A DNA stretch of 64,000 nt from Isochrysis galbana (GCA_018136815.1 CM030944.1:1054456-1118455), one strand, 5' to 3'; positions 1-10,700 are shown, counted from the stretch's first letter. Notes: generated by a model not told the origin, from the sequence alone. A program made the numbers and translations.

Positions 1-551
1 CGACGGATGACGACTGACGACAGGACGACGGACAGAGACACCCAGGAAAACACCCCGACTCTCGCCCCACGACTTTCTCACATAACTCGACTGAAATCAA
101 ACCCAAACACTCCGATCAGACAACGACGGACGACGATCAAAGGGCGATCTGTCGGCGATCTTATCTGGAACGGGAATCGCACCATAACGGAATCGAGGGG
201 CAATCTTGCCGCACAGGATTCCAAGAGACTTACCAAATAAGACGAGAGAAGTGCGATATGCTTAAGGGGGAGGTACGAAGAGATCGCAAATTAAACCTGA
301 TTGCCCCCAGAAGCAGATAAAGAACCGCAGGGGAGATAGCAAATTAAACCTATCTGCGAGGCGCCTGGGAGGAAGAGAGGTGGGGAAACTTCCCTTCTTT
401 TTCGAGAGAAAGAGAGAGAGCGCTCCACAACCCCCGATCCCATGCATCCAAGCGAAGCTTTTGACCGAGAACGAGAGAAAGCAGAGAATTATAACGATAA
501 ATACCGAACGACGAAGAGAAGCCTAACGAGTGTCGATTCGCGAATGCGACA
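1..551 (-). repeat. LTR fragment of a Gypsy-type element, cut by the window edge
   Basis: This stretch is the reverse complement, with scattered differences, of 53,208-53,738. Its inner end at 551 reads gaatgcgaca, which is the reverse complement of the TGTCGCATTC that opens the LTRs of the 13-kb element at 27.6-40.9 kb. It therefore looks like the LTR start of a related but distinct family in minus orientation. No coding part of that element is visible here. It is treated as an old fragment; its other end lies outside the window. Confidence 0.6.
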
Positions 552-699
552 CTCCGATCACACGTCGATTGCCCCAGCAGTGACCAGTGACCAGTGACAA
601 GTGACAAGTAAATAAAGGTAAAGGTAAAAGGTAAAGGTAAAGGGTAAAGGGACAAAGGGCAAAGGCAAAGGGACAAGGGGAAGATAGCAAATTAAACCT
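552..699. repeat. Short degenerate tandem repeats (agtgacca and ggtaaa units)
   Basis: About 580-610 carries 8-9 bp repeats of the type agtgacca/agtgacaa, and 612-680 carries repeats of ggtaaa drifting to gggacaaa. This is a simple degenerate minisatellite between the LTR fragment and the retroposon tail. No coding potential is seen. Confidence 0.6.
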
Positions 700-837
700 T
701 ATGTAGCGCACAAGGGGAGAAGCCGCAAGGCAGGTGGAGGGGGGAAAGGGTTGGATAGGGCGATAGGGCGTGGCTACACGCTACAGTCTATAGTCCTAGA
801 GCCACGGGCGAGGCGTGAATATGTAAAACGTTTTTTT
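700..837 (+). repeat. 3' tail copy of the T-tailed retroposon family
   Basis: This shares an ordered set of words with 16,140-16,271, 47,368-47,495 and the reverse of 46,085-46,250: agcgcac-aggggag, gccgcaaggc, gggcgtggct, a partner of the gccacg type, gaggcg, then a run of seven T. The GTGGCT...AGCCAC words can pair as a stem. The T-run is at the 3' end in every copy. No 5' end of this copy is seen, so it is probably 5'-truncated. Confidence 0.6.
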
Positions 838-1215
838 CTAACGGTAACACGGTAACGGCAATCCCCACTAGCTTCCAGCCTCCAGTAGCCACTAGCCCTC
901 CCTCAGTGTATTACTTTTCCTTTGATTGGCGAGTCGTGGTTCACTATGAAGAGTCAAGAGCTCATAAACATTCCCACTCCCACACCACAAATGTTCTACT
1001 CTAGACTAAAGTACTCATATGTCATATGTAGGAGTAGGCAAGTTACTTGCCAAGTTTCGGAGGACCTTCTTAGTAAACACTTCCCTGCGGCTGCTTGGCT
1101 TCATCCCCCTCAATTTTGACCGTAGCAGAGGTTCAGATGAAGCCCCCACGCGCAGGGAGGGAAGTGAGCGGCGCGGAGGGGAGAGGGGAGGGCGAGGGGG
1201 GGGGGGGGGGGGGAA

Positions 1216-1246
<31 letters not shown>

Positions 1247-1638
1247 AGGGGCGGGGGGGAGAGGGGGGGGGGGGAGGGGCCCGGGGGGGGAGAGGGGGCG
1301 GGGGGGGGAGGGGGGGGCGGGGGGGGGGGGGGGGGGCGGGGGGCGGAGGCGGCGAACAATTTGGCCTCGCGGCGCGAGCTCGGCTCCTCCCTCCCCCGCC
1401 CCCCGCCCTCCCCCCCCTTCCCCTCCCCCCCCCCCCCCCCCTTTCCCCCGCCTCGCCCCTCTCTCTCTCTCTCCGCGCCGAGGACCTTCTCTCTCGCCTT
1501 GGCCCCTCACCCTCCCCACTCTCACCTCTCTCAGGCGCCAAAACTTCACTGATTTCGCCCCCCTCATCCCTCTTACCTCCCACGCTGCCCTCTGTGGCTC
1601 GTCTCGCCCCTCCTCCCTACCCTCTCTCTCTTGCACCC
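838..1638. other. Upstream region of psbO with G-run and C-run blocks
   Basis: No gene is seen. Positions 1,195-1,340 are almost pure G on the plus strand and are followed at 1,380-1,450 by almost pure C. CT-rich sequence then continues up to the psbO start. All long open frames here are products of the homopolymer runs. The CT-rich stretch just before the start may be the psbO core promoter or 5' UTR; no clear TATA box is seen. Confidence 0.5.
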
Positions 1639-2891
1639 ATGCTCTCCGCTGTCTCCGCTGGCCTCGCCCTCATCGCGCCGACGCCCGCGCGCGTCACGCC
1701 GATGGAGCGCACCTCCACCATCACCATGGCGCAGAAGGACAACGCCTTCGCACAGGCCGCAGGCGTCGCCGCTGCTGTCCTCGCTGTTGGCGTGCAGTCA
1801 GCCTCAGCGGGTCCCTTCACGCGTGAGGACCTCAACTCGCTCACCTACCTGCAGATCAAGGGCACTGGCCTCGCCAACACCTGCCCGATCGTGCAGCCGT
1901 CCGAGAACGGCAAGACCACCATCGCCGTCGGCGCCGGCGCCAAGATCGATGAGTTCTGCCTGGAGCCCACGTCGTTCGAGGTGCATTCGCACTCCAAAGA
2001 GATCCATAGCTAGGACCATCTCGCCGCCACGCACCGCGCACTGCATGTCTGCGCCTCTCCATTATCGACGCCGACCATAGGAATGACAATCGCCGTCTCG
2101 AGGGCCTGGTTGCTCGTCGGTCGCGTTGGTTGGTCCTCATCATGATTCATTTTGCTTTCCTCTGCTCATCTGCAGGTCCTCGAGGAGAAGATGACCAAGA
2201 ACGGCCTTGTCACCGAGGCGGTCCCGACGAAGGTCACCACCCGTCAGACCTACGTCCTCACCGGCATTGAGGGTGACCTCGTGCAGAAGGACGGCAAGCT
2301 GACCTTCCTCGAGAAGGTGTGTCTCTCCCTGGGATCGAGTGGGAGCTTTGCGCACACTCCCATTCAATCACCTTGGTCACGATTCAAACTCATGCCCTTA
2401 TCCCAGCAGCTCACGTACTCCCCACCACATTCGTACTTCAGGATGGCATCGATTATGCGGCGACCACGGTCCAGCTTCCGGGTGGTGAGCGTGTCCCCTT
2501 CCTCTTCACGGTGAAGAACCTTGTTGCGCAGTCGGAGGGTGCCACCAACTCCATCTCCCCGGGCCTGAAGATGTCGGGCTCATTCGTCGTCCCCTCCTAC
2601 CGTACTGGCCTCTTCCTTGACCCCAAGGGCCGCGGCACCACGACCGGCTATGATCAGGCTGTCGCTCTTCCGGCGCTCCAGGCTGGTGGCGATGAGGCGC
2701 TTTTCAAGGAGAACAACAAGAAGTTCGACGTTGGTTCGGGCACCATTGAGATGAAGGTGACCGCGGTGAACGGTGAGCTTGGCGAGTTCGGCGGCGTCTT
2801 CGTCCAGAAGCAGCCGTCTGACACGGATCTCGGTTCGAAGGTGCCCAAGGAGGTTCTCCTCAAGGGCCAGTTCTTCGGCACCGTCCAGTAG
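1639..2891 (+). CDS. psbO: Oxygen-evolving enhancer protein 1 (PsbO), three exons
   Basis: PsbO is the 33-kDa extrinsic subunit that stabilises the manganese cluster of photosystem II on the thylakoid lumen side. The exons read as 1639-1980, 2176-2316 and 2442-2891. The junctions are GAG|gtgcat...tgcag|GTC and AAG|gtgtgt...ttcag|GAT, and phase is kept, giving about 310 residues, normal for the family. The presequence (about 57 residues) has a hydrophobic start, a basic stretch and a second hydrophobic lumen-targeting segment ending ASA before [15 protein letters not shown], as expected for a nuclear gene of a secondary plastid. The conserved cysteine pair is present (NTCP and DEFC), as are [17 protein letters not shown]-like sequence and the C-terminal KGQFFGTVQ. 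An in-frame upstream start at 1594 would add 15 residues; the Met at 1639 was chosen because it opens the hydrophobic presequence. Confidence 0.95.
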
Positions 2892-3576
2892 GCGTTCATC
2901 TCTCGCACCTGTGCTGTCAACGTTGTGGCGGTGCAGACTGCGCACCCTCGGGCCGTTTCTCGGGCCGGTGACCTCCTTGTATCGGCTCTGGGATGCTCTC
3001 CCCACCAGTGTTGATGTTGGCCACTAAGTGCTATTTTTACCGGGTAGTGCACTCGTTCGCCTTCCGGATTCGGAAGGTACGCACTGTGCTAGCATTTGTG
3101 GGGCCGAGTGCCTTGAGTGCTGCAGAGCTGATCAAGGAAGTCTTCGTGCCTTTGTTGATGTGCTCACTATTGCTTGCTCATAGTTGGTAGACGGGGTAAC
3201 AGGATTCGAGCAATATTAACTCTCGCCATATCCGACCTAATTTCGATGCTTCTCAGTTATCTATCAGAAAGAAGATGATAGTAGAAGAAACCGGAAGATA
3301 TGTAAATTCTAGGGCGGTCAAATAGCAAACAGGGGCTTTTTAACTCTACTAGTAAGGGTCGGGCTGCATTTTTTGACCGTGGCGCGATCCCCTATAAAAA
3401 AGCTCCGGGGGGGCTACCTGAATCTGACGCTACGAAAATCTTCGCCAAGAAATGGTGCGATTCCCCCCCCCCCCTCTACTATCACCCTCCGTCACGCGCG
3501 CTCACGCTCTACCCGTAAAGAATTGGCGGTCGCGCCCGCGGGGGGATCGGTTCCTTTATATCTAAGCTACATTCGT
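2892..3576. other. psbO 3' flank
   Basis: This is the 3' untranslated region and spacer of psbO, ending in front of the retroposon. No gene or RNA signal is recognised. Short open frames in it have no convincing protein character. Confidence 0.5.
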
Positions 3577-4614
3577 CAACTAAGTTTATACTTAGACGCG
3601 ATGGAGCGCGCCGCCGCGACTCCCCTCTCCTTCGGGCCCCCCGCCGAGGGCACCCCCCCAGTGCCCATGGAGCAGCCGCTGTCGAAGCGGCCGCGTCCGC
3701 CCACCGAGGCCGAGCAGGTGCGTGCGACTCCGGTCGCGCCACACGGCCCGTGGCCCCGGCCACACCACCCATGGCAGCCATGCTGGCCTCCCCCATGGGG
3801 GGCAGCAGGCTGCTGGCAGTACCCCATCAATGCCAGGCTCAAACAGCCACCCTTCCATTGGGCATGCCTTATGGCAGAGGCCCCTCTCGCCCTGGCAAGG
3901 GCCGCGCTGCTCCGGCAGCGCGGCCCGAGGCCGGGTGGCCCCTATGGGCACAACATCCACTCCACTCCAACGTACAGCACACTCTCCAGAGGCACCCCCT
4001 CATACACAGCACACAGCACGCATGAGACACGAACATATGACCCCCCTGGGGGAGACCAGAGCCGAATGACACCGCCCACTGCCCACGCCCGCACGACACT
4101 GAATACGGACACCCCCAACCTTGCCTCACAGGAGCAAGACTCCGACGAAGACAACACCATCACAGATTCAGACGCCACCTTCGAACTCTCATTCCACCAA
4201 GCCGGAGACATCATACTGCAGGACACGACGGTGTACGCCGCCATCGTCGAACTTCTTCTAGAACTCGAGGGAGTTGACCCCGAGCCAGACTTCTGGGCCC
4301 GCTCGGCGAGGGGCCCGTGGCACATAGCAGTCAACGAGGACTGCGCGCAACAGTTCAGGGCCAAATACGGCGACCTCACATCATCCGCGGCATTAGCACG
4401 CGTCGAGGTGCATGGGCAAGTGCGCTGAGGGTTGTCGTGATAGTGAGCTAGTACCGGGCTAGTGGCAGTAGTGGTGCGTACTAACGCGTTACTAACGCTC
4501 AGATGTTTATATATATAGTCTGTAATAGGTGTTAGCACGGGATCTTCAGCTAGGGTAGTAGTAGTTGAAAGTATAGCAGCGATAGCCGGCTTTTTCAACA
4601 AAAAGAGATTTTTT
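3577..4614 (+). mobile_element. T-tailed retroposon copy 1
   Basis: It begins with CAACTAAGTTTATACTT, the same 5' end as the copies at 45,218 and (reversed) 46,854, and ends in a run of six T at 4,609-4,614. Downstream of the 5' end the sequence parallels 45,218 onward for several hundred bases, including the reading frame starting atggagcgcgcc. Its 3' 180 bases differ from the tail shared by the other copies, so it may be a subfamily or a truncated copy. It lies directly beyond the stop codon of the minus-strand dehydrogenase gene, so it probably sits in that gene's 3' UTR. No target duplication was found. Confidence 0.6.
3601..4428 (+). CDS. Retroposon-encoded protein of unknown function
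   Basis: An open frame of 275 residues starts MERAAATPLS just after the element's 5' end. The N-terminal half is Pro/Ala/Arg-rich, with a KRPRPP basic patch that could be a nuclear localisation signal. The middle is Ser/Thr/His-rich and of low complexity. The C-terminal part has a compact acidic region (SDEDNTITDSD) followed by a block around VYAAIVELLLELEGVDPEPD and FWARSARGPWHIAVNEDC. The copy at 45.2-46.1 kb encodes the same block with near-synonymous changes, suggesting the protein was under selection. No reverse transcriptase, endonuclease or transposase motif is visible. An ORF1-like accessory protein of a non-LTR element is possible, but the family is not recognised. Confidence 0.5.
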   Translation: MERAAATPLSFGPPAEGTPPVPMEQPLSKRPRPPTEAEQVRATPVAPHGPWPRPHHPWQPCWPPPWGAAGCWQYPINARLKQPPFHWACLMAEAPLALARAALLRQRGPRPGGPYGHNIHSTPTYSTLSRGTPSYTAHSTHETRTYDPPGGDQSRMTPPTAHARTTLNTDTPNLASQEQDSDEDNTITDSDATFELSFHQAGDIILQDTTVYAAIVELLLELEGVDPEPDFWARSARGPWHIAVNEDCAQQFRAKYGDLTSSAALARVEVHGQVR

Positions 4615-4621
4615 CTATAGT

Positions 4622-5805
4622 CTATGATGATGGCTCATACCTAAAGCCTTCGCACATCATGGCACCGTCGATGGGAATGACCGCACCGCTTATGTACCCT
4701 GCAGCTGGCATTGCCAGAAATGCCACGGTGCACGCCACCTCGTGCGCTTCGCCCCAACGGCGAAGAGGTGTCACACGACGTACAGCAGCGGCGAAATCTG
4801 GCTTATTTAAAAGTGGGCGCGTAAGTGGTGTCGAGATGAACCATGGAGCAATAGCGTTAACGCGCACGCCTGACGGGCCCCACTCGCAGGCTAAATACCT
4901 GCGGGACGAGCAAGGCATAATTTGGTGGTGAGAGTAGGTGTTACAGTTGCCGGTAAGCGAGGCTTCAAGCAGCCAATTGTGCCGTCACAACGCCTACCAG
5001 CATCAAGACTCAGAATTAGCATGGTTCACGGTCAGCATCGGCGCTGAAAGCGACACGAATATAAACGTGTAGAAGCATTCATCATGGTCGGCTTATCGCG
5101 CTACTTGCAAGAACTTGCTGGGGGCGGGCTGTAACACAGCGCGGGATTATGACAGTCCGCGCGGGAGCAGAGAGCTGCCAAAATATCGCTGATATTTGCA
5201 CCTCACCTTGTCATATGCTCAAGTGCCGCCTTGGTCATGTGGTATGGTGCGCCCGTTGAGTCGACTGTCGACCCCGAGACAGAGGAAACGCACACAACCG
5301 AGCCGCGTGCTCGACGGAGGGCGTCGAAGCACTTCCGTGACAGGTGAAATGCACTCGCCTGGTTGGTCTCGTGAAGAGAGGAGTACTCCTCATCGGTGTA
5401 GTCGGTGCTCGGGCGACGGAGATTTGTGCCAACATTATTCACCAGTAGGTCAAGTATAGGTCCAGCTTCATCGTCTCCATCAGCTGATTCTGGCCTTCGT
5501 TCGGTGAAGCGCGCACGCATGGCTTCGAGCAGTGTCTCCCGACCATCGCTGGTGGCAACATCAGCCACCACAGCCGTAAGGCGAGGCTCTGACGCCAGCA
5601 GATCCTCAATAGGCGAGAGGTCGCGGGCACAAGTGATGACCTCACAGCCTTGTGCGAGGAGCTCCTGAACAATTGCCAGGCCGAGCCCTTTGCTTCCGCC
5701 CGTGACAATGGCGCGACGCCCTTGTAAGCTCCACAGCGCGTCCTCCGCGGCTGCTGCGGAGCGCACACTCCACGCGAGCAGCAGAATGAGGAGTGGTGTG
5801 CACAT
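4622..5805 (-). CDS. Short-chain dehydrogenase/reductase with N-terminal signal segment, two exons
   Basis: This is a classical SDR oxidoreductase using NAD(P)H on an unknown small substrate. The exons read as 5207-5805 and 4622-4898. The junction AG|gtgagg...cgcag|G restores Arg-Tyr in frame, giving about 291 residues. Visible motifs are the nucleotide-binding TGGSKGLG, a CARD-like segment after the second strand, NNVG (normally NNAG), the catalytic Ser in VSSVSGS, and YHMTK (the YxxxK pair). The C-terminal segment VNAIAPWFISTPLT is typical of tropinone-reductase-like SDRs. The first 23 residues (MCTPLLILLLAW...) form a hydrophobic leader, so targeting to the ER or plastid is likely. A retroposon abuts the 3' end, and a small membrane-peptide frame lies just upstream of the start. 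Confidence 0.85.
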
Positions 5806-5816
5806 CAATGCAACAA

Positions 5817-5969
5817 TCACGCGAGCTTGTCGAGCCTGTTCTTCTGGGCCGCGAGCAACCTGGCGCGGCGCGGCAGGGCACGGTAGTGCAGGTCGACCCC
5901 GATCGCGAGCAGCAGGCAGAGCACGAGCACGCACACTGCTGCGAGTGAGTAAGCCATCTGCTCGTGCAT
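5817..5969 (-). CDS. Small single-span membrane peptide just upstream of the SDR gene (possible uORF)
   Basis: A 50-residue frame starts MHEQMAYSL, has one strong hydrophobic helix (AAVCVLVLCLLLAIGV) and ends with a basic tail (RALPRRARLLAAQKNRLDKLA). It stops only 11 bases before the start codon of the SDR on the same strand. It may be an upstream ORF, the first cistron of a two-protein transcript, or a chance frame in the leader. A clean amphipathic/transmembrane composition within otherwise low-complexity DNA argues mildly for a real peptide. Confidence 0.4.
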   Translation of the reverse strand: MHEQMAYSLAAVCVLVLCLLLAIGVDLHYRALPRRARLLAAQKNRLDKLA

Positions 5970-6782
5970 TGCCGCCACCCTCCTTCTGTACTCCCCTCCT
6001 TGCACGAAGACGCGCACGGACGCGCACTGCAGCTGTCTCCGCTGCGAGAGGTCTTCTCTTCTCCTCCCCTTCCACCCCCCACCTCTCCCCCTTCTCTTCT
6101 TGCCACCAAACACCCTGCACCCCACTCCCCACACACACACTCTCTCTCCCTGTCTCCCCCCCCCACACCCTCTCTCTCTCTCTCCCACCCACCCCACCTC
6201 ACCCCTTCTCTCTCCCTCTCGCTCGCTCGCTCTCTTTCCCTCCCCTCCCTCCTCCCCTCCCCCCCACCCCCAATCGCTCGCTTCCCCGCCCGCCCTCCCC
6301 CACCCCCCCTCCCGCCCACCTGCGCGCGTCCGGCGGCGGCGACGCGACGCAGAGCCGCCAACCTCCTCCCCCCCCACCCCCCCACCCCGCCCTCCGCCAC
6401 CCTCGACACTTCTCTCTACTCTACTCTACATATATATTACCCCTCCCACCCTCCCCCGAGGAGCCAACGCCCCCCGATCCCCCTCCCCCGATCGCTCTCG
6501 CCCCCCCCCCCAACGAGAGCTAGATCGGGGGCCCCCGAGAGCTATCGGGGGGGCGTTGGCTCCTGGGGGGGAAACATACTTTTTTACACTGTACTCGTGA
6601 GTCTACGTAGAGGTGTATGGGAGCCCCGCCATCACTCGTCAGTCGGCTCTACTCCATGAACTCGTCGGATGACAAGCAAACCGACGCCATGGCTTGCGAG
6701 GCCGCTCGCCGGGCCGCCGACGTCACGTAGATTCTCGTCGCCATCGGCATAGTCGTCAAGAGGGTCGGCTGCTTCGGGTCCA
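5970..6782. other. C/T-rich low-complexity region with an inverted repeat
   Basis: From about 6,060 to 6,520 the plus strand is dominated by C and CT runs, and long frames here are artefacts. A multi-part inverted repeat lies at 6,451-6,571. No gene is supported. Confidence 0.5.
6451..6571. repeat. Inverted repeat (hairpin) of about 120 bp
   Basis: The left arm GGAGCCAACGCCCCCCGAT (about 6,460-6,478) is matched by the right arm ATCGGGGGGGCGTTGGCTCC (about 6,545-6,564). Inside, GCTCTCG and CGAGAGC pair as a second arm. It could be a very short terminal-inverted-repeat element or a structured region; no target duplication was recognised. Confidence 0.55.
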
Positions 6783-7166
6783 CTACTGCAGCGCTCGTTG
6801 CCGCCCTCTTCCTCTTCGTCCCCGTCTGTTGGCCCGCATCTCCTCCCCGCCGAGTTTGCTGGGCGAGCCGAGAAGCTGCTGCCGTGCGTCCTGTACCGCC
6901 GTGCGTCGCACTCGTCCCCCCTTCCTCCCGGTCGCAGGGCTGGTTTGGGGGGGGGGAGGGGGAGCTGCCGGCTCCGACGCTCTTCGGGGGGGGCTGCCTC
7001 CCAAACCTGTGATATTCCACAACTCCTCCACCTGCTGCAGGAGCGAGCCTGCGGCGGGCAAGCCCATTTCGCGTCGCATCTTTGCGACGTCCTCAGTGAG
7101 CTGCCCGCCAGGAGGGGTGCCGAACAGCTCCCTCAGTCCCAAGACCATGGCGACGAGCGAGGGCAT
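6783..7166 (-). CDS. Hypothetical protein (possible exon)
   Basis: A 127-residue frame starts MPSLVAMVLGLRELFG. Its first 55 residues look like real protein, with two amphipathic stretches (LTEDVAKMRREMGL and AGSLLQQVEELWNITG). The rest turns into Pro- and Arg-rich sequence that may be intron or a disordered tail. A frame further downstream on the same strand ends in SSDEFME at 6,649 and could be a second exon. No family is recognised. The long G/C runs upstream make promoter prediction unreliable. Confidence 0.3.
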   Translation of the reverse strand: MPSLVAMVLGLRELFGTPPGGQLTEDVAKMRREMGLPAAGSLLQQVEELWNITGLGGSPPRRASEPAAPPPPPQTSPATGRKGGRVRRTAVQDARQQLLGSPSKLGGEEMRANRRGRRGRGRQRALQ

Positions 7167-7737
7167 TTGGGGCGGAGTTTGTTGGTGCCACGGCGCGGGG
7201 GGGGGGGGGGGGGGGGGCGGGGGGGGGGGGGGGGGGGGGCACTCGACTTTCGTCTCCGCAAGAAATAAGAACCCCCCCCCCCACCCCCACCCCGCCCCTA
7301 AGAAACCTCAAATAAGAAACCCCCGGGCGGAGCCCGGTGGGGGCAAGAAAGCTTTAGAAGCTTTGGAGTCCTGTTTTCTTAATGGTGCACCCATACTGTA
7401 GAGTACCGTGACATCATCAGCTGAAGTCCACGACAGTAGAAAGTATGAGTATGAGTCAATTGAGCGAGGAGTACATATCAGCTGATATGATGAGGAGAGA
7501 GTATCCAAAAGGGGAATCAATCACCCCTCCGCTCTCAGCTTTCCAGCGCTGTGCCGACCGCCCGCCGCTGGCCTCCCTCTCCCCTGCCTCGCCGCCTCCC
7601 TCTCTCCCTCTCTCCCGCGGCTTCCCCGCCCCTGGTCTGGCGGCGCCTCGTCGCCCATCTACCTGCCCTACGCTTCCCTTCACTCGCGCATTCTCCGTCT
7701 CGCCTTCCAGACGGAGAGAGAGAGGGCAGAAAGGGCA
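7167..7737. other. Intergenic, with long G-run
   Basis: Positions 7,196-7,240 are an almost uninterrupted G-run on the plus strand. The rest, up to the start of the long repeat-protein gene, is CT-rich and may hold that gene's promoter. No gene is seen. Confidence 0.45.
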
Positions 7738-10700
7738 ATGTCAAGAGAGCCGCACGCGCCATCCGAGAGGATGGCCGCTGCCGCTGCTGGAGCCAGGCAG
7801 GCCAGCGCGAGGTTCTCAGGATGGTTGAAAGCTAAGGTTGGCGCGCCGGTCGCACCACCGCGGCCCGACCCAGCCATGCTGCAGCAGTTGGAGGCGGAGC
7901 GGAGGGCGCGCCAGAAGGCCGAGGAAATGGAGGAGAAAGCAAGGATTGTGGCTGAGATGAAGGCACTCGCTTTACTTGAGGCCGATGAGATGGCGCGCCT
8001 GGAAAAGGAACATGCAGCGGCAACGAGGACTACCGCATGGTGGGTGGCTGCTTCACAAGTTGATCGTGTCGCCGCGGTAGCCACCAAAGCCCCTGAGGCT
8101 ACACATGCTGCTCAAGAACACACAACATGCGGAGCTGCACGAGAAGCTGCGGCAGCTGAGGCAGCGCGCGTCGCACCCGATGGAGCAGATGCTGCAGCGA
8201 CGGGTGAAGATTGCATCGCTACCAAAGACTTCACGGCTGCCGAGGAGGTGCGGATCGCGGCGGAAGAGGCTGTTGCATCACAAGCTCCCCGTGTTGCGCT
8301 TGAAGAGTCTGAGGTTGCGAAGGAGGCTTACATTGTAGCTGAAGAGCTTGCTGTAGCGAAGGCCGCCCACATTGCCAGTGAAGGGACCAAAGCTGCAGGC
8401 GATGGGCGAATTGGGGGCGACGACTCCACGGCCAATCAGGTGGTGTGCAATACTACCGACGAGGCCGAGCCTGCCGAGGAGGCCAACGCCGCAAAGGCCA
8501 ATTCTATGGAAGAATCCAAGACTACCCGAGAGCTCAAGGCCGCCGTAGAAGCCATGGCTGGCGACGGAGCGATGGCCGCCGGGGAGGCTGATGCCGCCAA
8601 GGAGGCCGAGGCCACCAGGGAAACCGAGGCCGTCCATGCGACGCACATTGCTACCGAGGAAGCAACGGCAGCTGAAGCGGCGCGGCTCGCGGCAGTGGCT
8701 GCTCATATTGCTGATATTTCGGTTGAGCAGGGTGCCACCACCGAGGCGAGGCGCAGTGTGGCCGAGGTGGCGCGCATTGCTGGAGAAGAGACTGCGGCCG
8801 CCGAGGTGGCCCAGATCGCAGTTGGAGAGGCAATGTCTGCGGAAGCGGTGCGGATCGCAGCAGCAGAGGCTACGGTGATTGAAGCCGCAAGGATCGCAGC
8901 AAAGGAAGCTGCGGCCGCCGAGGCAGGACGGATGGCCACCAGCGAGGCTACAGTGGTGGAGGCGGCACGCATCGCAGCAGAGGAGGCTGCAACTGCAGAG
9001 GGGTCGCGGATCGCGGCAGCAGAGGCTGCGGCGACTGAAGCGGCGAGGGTCGCAGCGGAGGAAGCTGCGGCCGCCGAGACGGCGCGCATCGCAGCGGAGG
9101 AAGCCGCGGCCTCCACTGCGGCGCGCATGGCAGCCGAGGAAGCTGCGGCCGCCGAGGCGGCGAGGATCGCAACCGAGGAAGCCGCGGCCGCCGAAGTCGC
9201 GCGTGCGGCCGCCGAGGCGGCGCGCATCATAGCAAAGGAGGCCAAGGCCGCCGAGGAAGTTAAGGCCGCCGAGGAGGCCAAGGCCGCCGAGGAGGCACGC
9301 ATTGCAGCCGAGGAGGCTGCGGCCGTCGAGGCGGCGCGCATCGCTGCCGAGGAGGCCAAGGCGGCGGAGCAAGCACGCGTCGCATCTGAAGAGGCTACAG
9401 TTGCGAAGGCGATGCGCATCGCAGTGGCGGAAGCTGCAATCGCCGAGGCAGCACGCATCGCATCCAAGGAAGCTGCAGCCGCCGAAGCAGCACGGATGGC
9501 GGCAGAGGAGGCTAAGGCGATTGAGGCAGCACGCATTGCCGCCAAAGAAGCTGAGGAAGCGGAAGAAGCTGCGGCCGCCGAGGCGGCGCGCATCGCAGCA
9601 GAGGAAGCCGCGGCCACCGAGGCGGCGCGCATCGCAGCTGGGGAGGCCAAGGCCGCCGAGGAGGCCAAGGCCGCCGAGGAGGCCAAGGCCGCCGAGGAGG
9701 CCAAGGTGCGCATTGCAGCGGAAGAAGCTGCAATCGCCGAGGCAGCGCGCATCGCATCCGAGGAAGCTGCAGCCGCCGAGGCAGCACGGATGGCGGCAGA
9801 GGAGGCTAAGGCGATTGAGGCAGCACGCATTGCCGCCAAAGAAGCTGAGAAAGCGGAAGAAGCTGCGGCCGCCGAGGCGGCGCGCATCGCAGCAGAGGGA
9901 GCTGCGGCCACCGAGGTGGCGCGCATCGCAGCTGGGGAGGCCAAGGCCGCCGAGGAGGCCAAGGCCGCCGAGGAGGCCAAGGCCGCCGAGGAGGCCAAGG
10001 CCGCCGAGGAGGCCAAGGTGCGCATTGCAGCGGAAGAAGCTGCAATCGCCGAGGCAGCGCGCATCGCATCCGAGGAAGCTGAAGCCGCCGAGGCAGCATG
10101 GATGGCGGCCGAGGAGGCTAAGATGGTTGAGGCAGTACGCGTTGCAACCGAAGAAGCTAAGGCAGCGGAAGAAGTTTCTGCCGCCGAGGTGGCACCCATC
10201 GCAGTCGAGGAAGCTAGGGCTGCCGAGCCGACGGACATCGCAGCCGAAGAAGCTAAGGCCGCCGAGGAGGCTGCGGCCGACGAGGCGGCGCGCATCGTAG
10301 CCGAGGAGGCTAAGGCGGCAGAGGCGGCACGCATCGCGGCCGCCGAAGAGGCCAAGGCCGCCGAGGAGACTAAGGCCGCTGAGGAGGCTACGGCCGCCGA
10401 GGGGGCTGAGGCCGCCGACGCGGCGCGCATCGCAGCCGAGGAACTTAAGGTCGGCGAGGCGACGCGCATCGCAGCTAAGAAGGCTGCGGCTAGCGAGACG
10501 GCGCTCACCGCAATAGCAGAGGCTGCGGCGGCTGAAGCGGCGAGGATCGTAGCCGAAGAAACTGTGGCTGCCGAGGCGGCACGTCTAGCTGCAGAGGAGA
10601 CTACGGTCACCGAGACGGCGCGCGTCGCAATCCAGGAGGCTAAGGCAGCGGAAGCAGCATCCATCGCAGCCGAGGAGGTTCCAGCAGTGGAGGCGGCGCG

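Noticed and set aside
612-680. ggtaaa repeats as an interstitial telomere
   Set aside because: The unit is degenerate and is neither TTAGGG nor TTTAGGG; better explained as a minisatellite.
1015-1826. Several 100-240-residue frames around the psbO upstream region
   Set aside because: They are poly-Gly/Pro/Arg frames caused by the G- and C-runs, on both strands, and overlap each other.
9302-10300. 332-residue Arg/Pro-rich frame inside the repeat gene
   Set aside because: Shifted frame of the same repeats; no independent start or composition.
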